This document shows positions 1-5,180 of a stretch of DNA of 5,180 bases, in pieces. A program made the translations under genes and the position numbers. Numbering within the stretch: the first letter of the stretch is position 1; every line of letters starts with the position of its first letter. Under the pieces are notes generated by a model. The model had not been told where the DNA came from. It did not search any database and saw only the letters and a program-made list of their open reading frames with translations. Location of the stretch: positions 1-5,180 of the forward strand of contig JAQXSU010000050.1 of assembly GCA_029219125.1 (NCBI GenBank), in the 5' to 3' direction. The stretch comes from Bacillota bacterium. Lineage in GTDB: Bacteria; Bacillota; Clostridia; Peptostreptococcales; Anaerovoracaceae.

Positions 1-1154
1 TGGACTATTCAGCCACGACTCCTGTTAAAGATGAAGTTTTGCAGGAAATGATTCCTTACTTCACCGAGAAGTTTGGCAACCCATCAAGCCTGTATGATAA
101 AGGACTGGAATCCAAAGCTGCTGTGACCCATGCAAGAGAACAGGTTGCGGCGTTGATTGGTGCACAGCCGAGAGAAGTGTTTTTTACTGCCGGCGGAACG
201 GAATCCGACAACTGGGTGGTGTTCGGCGCGGCAGATAAACTGAAAGAAAAAGGAAACCATATCATTACCACGAAAGTGGAACACCACGCTATGCTGCATT
301 CCTGTCAGTTTCTGGAGAAACACGGATATGAAGTGACATATCTGGATATTAACAAGGATGGTCTGGTCAGCCCGCAGGATCTGGAAGATGCCATTACGGA
401 CAGAACGATTCTGGTCAGCATCATGATGGTAAATAATGAAATCGGTACGGTACAGCCGATCAAAGAGCTTGCTGCAGTGGCAAAGAAACATGGAATTCTG
501 TTCCATACGGATGCCGTACAGGCTCTTGGAAACGTGCCGATCGATGTGAAGGAGATGGGGATTGACCTCATGTCCTTATCCTCTCATAAAATTTATGGCC
601 CGAAGGGCAGCGGGGCACTGTACATCCGCAGAGGCGTGCAGATTTCAAACTATCTTCACGGCGGTGCACAGGAAAGCAAGCGGCGTGCCGGCACGGAAAA
701 CCTGACTGGCATTGTTGGTTTCGGGAAAGCTGCAGAACTGGCGAAGGAGCATTTTGAGGAACATGTTGCTCACTGCAGCAGCCTCCGCAACCATCTGGTA
801 GAACGGGTTCTGGCAGAGATTCCGAATACTTTTGTAAACGGCACCATGGAGCACCGTCATCCGGGAAATGCCAATATCACATTTGAATACATCGAGGGAG
901 AAGCGATTCTGCTGCTTCTGAATCAGGCCGGTATCAGCGTGTCCACCGGTTCTGCCTGTTCCTCCGCATCGCTGGAACCTTCCCATGTGCTGTCGGCACT
1001 GGGCGTTCCTGTGGAAATGATTCACGGTACAGTCCGGTTTACAATCGGTGATATGACTACCCTGGAGGATGTGGATTATACTGTGGATACTCTGAAACAG
1101 GTTGTAGGCAGATTAAGAGAAATTTCATCCGTAAATACAGAGAAAGGTTGGTAA
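1..1154 (+). CDS. nifS: Cysteine desulfurase NifS/IscS, 5' end cut by window
   Basis: PLP-dependent cytosolic enzyme that converts L-cysteine to L-alanine and holds the sulfur as a persulfide for NifU and MnmA. The frame is open from base 3 and opens with DYSATTP, the usual start of the family, so only about five residues are missing. The visible 383 residues cover nearly the full length. Seen in order: FGNPSS, TAGGTESDN, the VEHHAML histidine region, VNNEIGTVQP, HTDAVQALG, the PLP lysine in SSHKIYGPKG (codon 588-590), and the persulfide cysteine in STGSACSSASLEPSHVL (codon 957-959). The cysteine loop is of the long, flexible IscS/NifS (group I) type rather than the SufS type. It is the first visible gene of a nifS-nifU-mnmA operon; the promoter and any IscR-type regulator would lie upstream of the window. 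Family is very secure. The name nifS rather than iscS follows clostridial usage and does not imply nitrogen fixation. Confidence 0.97.
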   Translation, partial: DYSATTPVKDEVLQEMIPYFTEKFGNPSSLYDKGLESKAAVTHAREQVAALIGAQPREVFFTAGGTESDNWVVFGAADKLKEKGNHIITTKVEHHAMLHSCQFLEKHGYEVTYLDINKDGLVSPQDLEDAITDRTILVSIMMVNNEIGTVQPIKELAAVAKKHGILFHTDAVQALGNVPIDVKEMGIDLMSLSSHKIYGPKGSGALYIRRGVQISNYLHGGAQESKRRAGTENLTGIVGFGKAAELAKEHFEEHVAHCSSLRNHLVERVLAEIPNTFVNGTMEHRHPGNANITFEYIEGEAILLLLNQAGISVSTGSACSSASLEPSHVLSALGVPVEMIHGTVRFTIGDMTTLEDVDYTVDTLKQVVGRLREISSVNTEKGW

Positions 1155-1159
1155 AATAC

Positions 1160-1609
1160 ATGGCATTATATAACGATACAGTAATGGAACATTTTCTGAA
1201 TCCAAAAAATGTAGGAGAACTGGAGAATCCGGACGGAACCGGTATTTACGGCAGTCCGGTCTGCGGCGACATGATGCAGATTCAGATTAAGGTGGAAGAT
1301 GAAACAATTACGGATGCCCGGTTCAAGACATTTGGCTGCGGATCTGCCATCGCATCTTCCAGCATGGCAACTTCCATGATCATCGGGAAAACTGTTGAAG
1401 AAGCACTGGAAATCACCAACAAGATGATCATTGACGAGTTGGGTGGTCTTCCTCCGGTAAAGGTACACTGCTCCGTACTTGCAGACCGTGCCATTAAAAA
1501 TGCAATCTATGATTATGCACAGAAGACCGGAAAGACATACAAGGCACTGGAAGGCTACGATCCTAACGCAGATGACGATGAGGACGAACATGGAGAAAGT
1601 GAAGAGTAA
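1160..1609 (+). CDS. nifU: Fe-S cluster assembly scaffold, IscU/NifU N-terminal type
   Basis: 149-residue scaffold on which Fe-S clusters are built from NifS-derived sulfur and then passed to target proteins. It is a single IscU-like domain without the extra domains of nitrogen-fixer NifU. The three ligand cysteines are C35 (SPVCGD, with the usual D37), C60 (FGCGSAIASSS) and C104 (VHCSVLA). An LPPVKVHC segment (97-104) matches the chaperone-recognition loop of IscU. The last 14 residues are strongly acidic (DDDEDEHGESEE). ATG 1160 is chosen because MALYNDTVMEHFLNPKNVG is the normal family start and lies 5 bases after the nifS stop. An in-frame TTG at 1148 abuts the GAAAGG ribosome site (1142-1147) and is unlikely. 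The end overlaps mnmA by 20 bases, which suggests coupled translation. Confidence 0.96.
   Translation: MALYNDTVMEHFLNPKNVGELENPDGTGIYGSPVCGDMMQIQIKVEDETITDARFKTFGCGSAIASSSMATSMIIGKTVEEALEITNKMIIDELGGLPPVKVHCSVLADRAIKNAIYDYAQKTGKTYKALEGYDPNADDDEDEHGESEE
1579..1584 (+). promoter_or_regulatory. Ribosome binding site of mnmA, inside nifU
   Basis: TGAGGA lies five bases upstream of ATG 1590 and entirely within the acidic-tail codons of nifU. It decides the mnmA start: the in-frame ATGs at 1572 and 1578 have no comparable site in front of them, and only ATG 1590 puts the PP-loop at the usual distance from the N-terminus. Confidence 0.7.
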
Positions 1610-2660
1610 TCTGGACAATAATAAAGTTTTACTGGGATTAAGCGGCGGAGTGGACAGCACTACCGCTGCTTTCTTATTGAAAGAAAAAGGTTATGATGTT
1701 ACCGGATACTATTTTGACATTACCGGTAAGAATGAAACCGGAGCAGCTGAAGCGAAGGATGTGGCAGATCAGGTTGGCATTCCACTGATTACAGAAGATG
1801 TATCTGAATTATTCCAGGAGATCGTTGTGCAGAATTTCTGCAGTGAGTATTCGACCGGACGGACGCCAAATCCATGCGTTGTCTGTAATCCGGGCGTCAA
1901 ATTCCGGCGTCTCCTGCAGCAGGCGGATCAAATCGGTGCATATTATATTGCCACGGGACATTATGCAAGAATCTTCTTTGAGGAGTTACAGGAAAAATAT
2001 TATGTAAAGCAAGGGGCAAATCTCCGGAAAGACCAGTCCTATATGCTGTACAGACTGGGCCAGGAGGTTCTTTCCAGATTGATTTTTCCGCTGGGTGAAT
2101 ATGAAAACAAGGAGAGTGTTCGAAGTCTTGCGCGTTCGCAAAGCCTGATCAATGCGGATAAAAAAGACAGTCAGGAAATATGTTTTATCCCGGACAATGA
2201 CTACGGATCTTTCCTGGAAGCCCGTGGATGTGAAGCTGCTTCAGGGGATTTCGTTGATTCGGACGGTCGCGTTCTTGGCCGTCATAAGGGGATTATTCAT
2301 TATACCGTTGGGCAGAGGAAGGGACTTGGCATTGCCCTTGGCAGGCCTGCTTTCGTTACGCGGATTGATGTGGAGAAGAACCAGATTGTTCTGGGGGAAA
2401 ATCAGGATCTTTTTTCGAAATCCGTGTTTTCTTCCCAAAATATATTTGCTGCAGGTTCTGATTCAGCCCGGGACTACGATGGGGTCCCGGTGCTGGCGAA
2501 AGTTCGATATTCTGCCAGACCTTCTGCGGCGATTTTGCGAATTCTTGATGATGGGCGCTGTGAAACACTCTTTGAAGAACCGCAGCGTGCCGCAACTCCC
2601 GGACAGTCGATTGTCTGGTATAAAGACGACTATGTCATTGGCGGCGGATTTATTTTATAA
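1590..2660 (+). CDS. mnmA: tRNA 2-thiouridine(34) synthase MnmA (tRNA-specific 2-thiouridylase)
   Basis: Cytosolic enzyme that activates C2 of U34 in Glu/Gln/Lys tRNAs with ATP and inserts sulfur relayed from the cysteine desulfurase. The 356 residues are slightly shorter than the roughly 360-370 usual for the family. Seen: PP-loop LSGGVDS (17-23); GRTPNPCVVCN with the first catalytic cysteine C99 (C96 is an additional one); ATGHYAR (121-127); KDQSYMLY (148-154); KKDSQEICFIPD with the second catalytic cysteine C198; YTVGQRKGLGI (238-248); and the C-terminal beta-domain signature ATPGQSIVWY (335-344). The segment after the PP-loop (YYFDITGKNETGAAEA) is short and lacks the M-K-N-W/cysteine block of E. 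coli and Bacillus MnmA, so this may be a divergent subfamily or second paralog. The start overlaps the nifU stop by 20 bases and the gene ends at a hairpin terminator. Function is likely from motifs and its sulfur-donor neighbours; the exact tRNA target is inferred. Confidence 0.93.
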   Translation: MEKVKSNLDNNKVLLGLSGGVDSTTAAFLLKEKGYDVTGYYFDITGKNETGAAEAKDVADQVGIPLITEDVSELFQEIVVQNFCSEYSTGRTPNPCVVCNPGVKFRRLLQQADQIGAYYIATGHYARIFFEELQEKYYVKQGANLRKDQSYMLYRLGQEVLSRLIFPLGEYENKESVRSLARSQSLINADKKDSQEICFIPDNDYGSFLEARGCEAASGDFVDSDGRVLGRHKGIIHYTVGQRKGLGIALGRPAFVTRIDVEKNQIVLGENQDLFSKSVFSSQNIFAAGSDSARDYDGVPVLAKVRYSARPSAAILRILDDGRCETLFEEPQRAATPGQSIVWYKDDYVIGGGFIL

Positions 2661-2688
2661 ATTCTGTAAAAAATAGACTGAATTATAT

Positions 2689-2721
2689 AACCTGCCTGTT
2701 TACAAACAGGTGGGTTTTCTT
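2689..2721 (+). terminator. Intrinsic terminator after mnmA
   Basis: A 12-bp stem pairs 2689-2700 with 2705-2716, with two G-U wobbles in the middle and the four-base loop TACA (2701-2704). The run TTTTCTT follows at 2715-2721. It starts 28 bases after the mnmA stop and should end the nifS-nifU-mnmA transcript. The next gene's promoter overlaps it. Confidence 0.85.
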
Positions 2722-2728
2722 ATATAAT
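2699..2728 (+). promoter_or_regulatory. Predicted sigma-70/SigA promoter of the transporter gene
   Basis: A -35 box TTTACA (2699-2704, five of six consensus bases) is followed by an 18-base spacer and a perfect -10 box TATAAT (2723-2728). Transcription would start near 2735, giving a leader of about 29 bases with ribosome site AAGGAG (2747-2752) before ATG 2764. The -35 box sits in the inner stem and loop of the mnmA terminator. Confidence 0.7.
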
Positions 2729-2763
2729 GGAATGGCGATATTATTGAAGGAGATTTATACTGT

Positions 2764-4233
2764 ATGGAGAGAGAAAAGTTTGGTTCCCGTCTGGGATTTA
2801 TTCTTGTGTCTGCCGGCTGTGCCATCGGGCTTGGAAATGTGTGGAAGTTCCCGTATTTGTGCGGCGCCAATGGCGGTGCAGCGTTTATTCTGATTTATCT
2901 GGCATTTCTGCTTCTGATCGGAATTCCTGTTATGATCTGTGAATTCTCAGTGGGACGAGCCAGCAAAAAATCCGTGGCTGCCTGTTTCGATCAGCTGGAA
3001 CCGTCGGGGACGTTCTGGCATACCCATAAGATTATCGGTATTGTGGGCTGTTATATGCTGCTCATGTTTTATACTTCGGTTGCCGGCTGGCTGATTCAGT
3101 ATACCATCAAAGGTTTTTCCGGCGCATTTACCGGGATTACGGCAGAGTCGTCCGGTGCCATGTTCGGTGCCATGGTGACCAGTCTGCCGGGACTTCTGAT
3201 TGGATGTCTGGTTGTCTGCGCAGTCAGCGTGCTGGTCTGCATTCTCGGATTCCAGAAAGGCGTGGAAAAGGTCAGCAAATTCATGATGTCTGCACTGCTG
3301 GCCATTATGATCGTTCTGGCAGTTCGTTCCGTTTTCCTTCCGGGTGCACTGGAAGGCGTAAAGTTTTATCTGATTCCGGATTTCAGCAAAATCGCTGAGG
3401 TCGGCCTTGGAAATGTGCTGTATGCTGCCATGAGTCAGGCCTTTTTCACATTATCCATCGGTATTGGTGCAATGGTTATCTTTGGAAGTTATCTGAACAG
3501 AGAACGTTCTCTGGCTGGGGAAGCGGTAAATATTACGCTTCTGGATACCTTTGTTGCACTGACATCGGGTTTTATTATCATTCCGGCCTGCTTTGCTTAT
3601 GGAATTGAACCGGGTGCAGGATCAAGTCTGGTGTTTGTCACTCTGCCGAATATTTTCGCACAGATGGCAGGCGGGCGTCTGATCGGAGGCTTTTTCTTCC
3701 TGTTCCTGACCTTTGCAGCCATGACAACCGTAATTGCAGTGGTGGAGAATCTGGTTGCCATCAATGTGGACCTGTTTGGTTGGGAAAGAAAGAAAAGCGT
3801 AATAGTCGTGGGAATCCTTCTCTTTGTTCTCAGCCTTCCGTGTATCTTTGGATTTACCATCTGGTCCGGTGTCCAGCCTCTGGGAGAGGGAACCGGCATT
3901 ATGGATCTGGAGGATTTCATCGTTTCCAACAATCTGCTTCCATTAGGAAGTCTTGGATACATACTGTTCTGTACATGCAGAAAAGGCTGGGGATGGGATC
4001 ATTTTATCACGGAGGCCAATGATGGAAAAGGTCTGAAATTGCCTGCTGTATTACGGGGATATATGCAGTTTGTCATTCCTGTTATGATTATTGTGATCTA
4101 TCTGAAAGGATATTATGACTGGTTCCATACGTATCATCCGATGGAAAGCCTCGCTGTATGGATGGGAATTGCAGTTGTACTGCTTGCGTTCATCCTTTAC
4201 TGCGTATTTGCGCAAAAAAAGAAAAACGTGTAA
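2764..4233 (+). CDS. Sodium-dependent transporter of the NSS/SNF family (LeuT fold)
   Basis: 489-residue inner-membrane protein expected to couple Na+ entry to uptake of an amino acid or related small molecule; the substrate cannot be read from the sequence. I count 12 hydrophobic helices, roughly at 8-30, 39-60, 88-112, 138-161, 172-192, 218-241, 256-278, 306-333, 345-364, 390-405, 432-447 and 462-482. Family hallmarks are the unwound helix-1 motif AGCAIGLGNVWKFPY (17-31), the SVGR motif ending helix 2 (62-65), the substrate-site tyrosine candidate Y103 six residues before W109, FFTLSIGIGA in helix 6 (227-236), and FAAMTTVIAVVENL in helix 8 (317-330), which carries Na2-site candidates. By-eye alignment puts D261 near LeuT N286 and A265 near the E290/chloride-site position. 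It has its own promoter and an AAGGAG site 11 bases upstream. No terminator separates it from the next small gene, 75 bases away. Family very secure, substrate unknown. Confidence 0.95.
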   Translation: MEREKFGSRLGFILVSAGCAIGLGNVWKFPYLCGANGGAAFILIYLAFLLLIGIPVMICEFSVGRASKKSVAACFDQLEPSGTFWHTHKIIGIVGCYMLLMFYTSVAGWLIQYTIKGFSGAFTGITAESSGAMFGAMVTSLPGLLIGCLVVCAVSVLVCILGFQKGVEKVSKFMMSALLAIMIVLAVRSVFLPGALEGVKFYLIPDFSKIAEVGLGNVLYAAMSQAFFTLSIGIGAMVIFGSYLNRERSLAGEAVNITLLDTFVALTSGFIIIPACFAYGIEPGAGSSLVFVTLPNIFAQMAGGRLIGGFFFLFLTFAAMTTVIAVVENLVAINVDLFGWERKKSVIVVGILLFVLSLPCIFGFTIWSGVQPLGEGTGIMDLEDFIVSNNLLPLGSLGYILFCTCRKGWGWDHFITEANDGKGLKLPAVLRGYMQFVIPVMIIVIYLKGYYDWFHTYHPMESLAVWMGIAVVLLAFILYCVFAQKKKNV

Positions 4234-4293
4234 AAATATATTTCCAATTTGTGTCTGAATAAATCATCGTGACTTTTCAAATAATAGCTATTG

Positions 4294-4301
4294 AAGGGGA
4301 G
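4294..4301 (+). promoter_or_regulatory. Ribosome binding site deciding a TTG start
   Basis: AAGGGGAG ends seven bases before TTG 4309. A GTG at 4301 and an ATG at 4304 lie in or against the site and reach a TGA at 4310-4312 almost at once, so they cannot start the 69-residue frame. The in-frame TTG at 4291 lies upstream of the site and is not used by it. Confidence 0.65.
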
Positions 4302-4308
4302 TGATGAA

Positions 4309-4518
4309 TTGAATAAAGCAACAAAGAGTGTGATGATTGCTTCTGCAGTGGGTGCTGCAGCCGTAGCGGCCTATTCGTCCATGCGACCTTCCGCAAAACG
4401 GGAAATGAAAAAGGACTTTCGCAAAGCTGTCAGCCATGTGGACGGCGTAAAAGAAGAACTTTGCGATGTGCGGAGAGATATGACCGAAATGGCCCGGAAT
4501 CTGAAGAATCAGATGTAG
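4309..4518 (+). CDS. Small protein with one hydrophobic N-terminal segment, function unknown
   Basis: 69 residues if started at TTG 4309, which has an AAGGGGAG ribosome site at the right distance. I do not recognise the family. Residues 7-22 are an Ala/Val-rich hydrophobic stretch (SVMIASAVGAAAVAAY) that could anchor it in the membrane. It is followed by RPSAKREMKKDFRKAV, which is basic, and then a mixed-charge, likely helical tail to residue 69 with a single cysteine, C52. The layout, a short hydrophobic helix followed by a charged helical tail, is loosely like YtxH-type small stress proteins, but I see no firm motif. It lies 75 bases after the transporter with no terminator between, and ends at a strong terminator just before alaS, so it may share the transporter transcript. 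Frame, ribosome site and terminator make it a plausible real gene; function is not assigned. Confidence 0.72.
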   Translation: MNKATKSVMIASAVGAAAVAAYSSMRPSAKREMKKDFRKAVSHVDGVKEELCDVRRDMTEMARNLKNQM

Positions 4519-4528
4519 TGAAAAGTCG

Positions 4529-4557
4529 AAAAGTCTATGGGAAACCATAGACTTTTT
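4529..4557 (+). terminator. Intrinsic terminator after the small gene
   Basis: A perfect 12-bp stem pairs 4529-4540 with 4545-4556 around a GAAA tetraloop (4541-4544) and ends in five T. It begins 10 bases after the small gene's stop codon. The A-run on the 5' side could also give a T-tail on the other strand, but no minus-strand gene is present to use it. Confidence 0.9.
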
Positions 4558-4576
4558 GTATCGGATATGGTACAAT
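4548..4576 (+). promoter_or_regulatory. Predicted extended -10 promoter of alaS
   Basis: The -10 box TACAAT (4571-4576) is preceded by TGG at 4568-4570, which gives the extended -10 TGn element. Seventeen bases upstream, TAGACT (4548-4553) matches four of six -35 bases and lies in the 3' arm of the preceding terminator. The expected start near 4583 leaves a leader of about 35 bases. Confidence 0.6.
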
Positions 4577-4617
4577 TATTAATTGGTTGAATGCAATTTT
4601 CAGGAGGAAATTTACAT

Positions 4618-5180
4618 ATGGAAAAATTAGGATTAAATGAAATCAGACAAATGTTCCGGGATTTTTACGAAAGCAAAGGTCATTATGCAGCAGGGAGTGC
4701 ATCTCTGATCCCTCAGAATGACAAGAGTCTGCTGATCATCAATTCCGGTATGGCACCGCTGAAGAATTATTTCGCCGGTGTGGAAACACCGCCGTCAAAA
4801 CGTATGACAACCTGCCAGAAATGTATTCGGACAGGTGATATAGATAATGTCGGTATTACCTCCAGACATGGTACGTTCTTTGAAATGCTCGGAAACTTTT
4901 CTTTTGGTGACTATTTCAAGGAACAGTCTCTGACCTGGGGCGTGGAATTTATCCGCGATTGGCTGAAGATTCCTATGGAAAAAGTATGGGCCACGGTTTA
5001 CGAAGATGATGATGAAGCCGTAGATATCTGGAAAAAACTCGGTATGCCTGAGGAACGTATTGTTCGTCTGGGAAAAGATGATAATTTCTGGGAAATCGGT
5101 CTGGGACCATGCGGACCTTGTTCTGAAATCTATTTTGACCGCGGACCGGAATATGGCTGCGGCAAGCCGGACTGCAAGCC
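4618..5180 (+). CDS. alaS: Alanyl-tRNA synthetase, N-terminal part (3' end beyond window)
   Basis: Class II synthetase that charges tRNA-Ala with alanine in the cytosol. The first 187 codons are visible out of a usual 870-880 or so. Seen: start MEKLGLNEIRQMFRDFYESK; the NSGM and PSKRMTTCQKCIR segment (motif 2 region, R71); RHGTFFEMLGNFSFGDYFK (83-101), the most diagnostic family stretch; TVYEDDDEA (126-134); DDNFWEIG (154-161); and GPCGPCSEIYFD (163-174). From residue 180 it enters GCGKPDCK, the start of a cysteine-rich insertion that I associate with clostridial AlaRS proteins. ATG 4618 has AGGAGG at 4602-4607, ten bases upstream. It has its own promoter after the terminator of the small gene, with no room for a T-box leader. 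The editing and C-Ala domains are outside the window. Confidence 0.97.
   Translation, partial: MEKLGLNEIRQMFRDFYESKGHYAAGSASLIPQNDKSLLIINSGMAPLKNYFAGVETPPSKRMTTCQKCIRTGDIDNVGITSRHGTFFEMLGNFSFGDYFKEQSLTWGVEFIRDWLKIPMEKVWATVYEDDDEAVDIWKKLGMPEERIVRLGKDDNFWEIGLGPCGPCSEIYFDRGPEYGCGKPDCK

Noticed and set aside
84..506. 140-codon minus-strand frame opposite nifS
   Set aside because: Composition is that of an antisense shadow; nifS motifs account for the region fully.
1479..1589. Upstream in-frame extension of mnmA
   Set aside because: It would add 37 residues unlike any MnmA N-terminus, entirely inside nifU; ATG 1590 has a ribosome site and gives the normal start.
1166..1660. 164-codon minus-strand frame opposite nifU and the mnmA start
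   Set aside because: Shadow of conserved coding sequence, with no ribosome site or recognisable domain.
2152..2676. 174-codon + strand frame overlapping the end of mnmA
   Set aside because: It lies inside mnmA in another frame, lacks a ribosome site and resembles no protein, while the mnmA frame has clear family motifs throughout.
4234..4308. Promoter for the small gene (AATAAT at 4280-4285 as -10)
   Set aside because: No acceptable -35 lies 16-18 bases upstream, so co-transcription with the transporter is at least as likely.
4558..4617. T-box or other riboswitch before alaS
   Set aside because: The gap is too short and a promoter and ribosome site fill most of it.
1..5180. CRISPR array, insertion sequence, tRNA or phage genes
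   Set aside because: No regularly spaced repeats, transposase or integrase motifs, terminal repeats or cloverleaf patterns were seen in the sequence.

Overview
The window looks like an ordinary chromosomal stretch of a Gram-positive Clostridia-type anaerobe, most likely Lachnospiraceae-like. The reasons are strong AGGAGG-type ribosome sites, A/T-tailed hairpin terminators in short gaps, a clostridial NifS/NifU pair rather than the full proteobacterial isc cluster, and an AlaRS with a cysteine-rich insertion starting at the window edge. Everything I can support lies on the + strand. No gap exceeds about 105 bases, and I see no mobile element, tRNA, rRNA or CRISPR array.

Left block (1-2660) is a sulfur-mobilisation operon. 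It holds a cysteine desulfurase (nifS, its first few residues cut off by the window edge), an Fe-S scaffold (nifU, 5 bases later) and a tRNA 2-thiouridylase (mnmA, overlapping nifU by 20 bases). NifS takes sulfur from cysteine as a persulfide. NifU uses it to build Fe-S clusters, and MnmA uses it to thiolate U34 of Glu/Gln/Lys tRNAs, so one sulfur donor sits beside two acceptors. A hairpin terminator closes the block.

Middle block (2661-4518) holds a 12-helix Na+-coupled transporter of the NSS/SNF family with its own predicted promoter. It is followed by a 69-residue protein of unknown function with one hydrophobic N-terminal segment, which probably starts at TTG. A second perfect hairpin terminator ends this block.

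Right block (4558-5180) is the promoter and first 187 codons of alaS (alanyl-tRNA synthetase), which runs off the window. The leader is too short to hold a T-box.

I do not see a new multi-gene system. The points most worth a second look are: two places where a promoter's -35 box lies inside the preceding terminator hairpin; an MnmA that lacks a usual N-terminal block; the unknown TTG-started protein, whose flanks carry four copies of one 7-base word in both orientations; and a NifU acidic tail whose codons also carry the ribosome site and start of mnmA.
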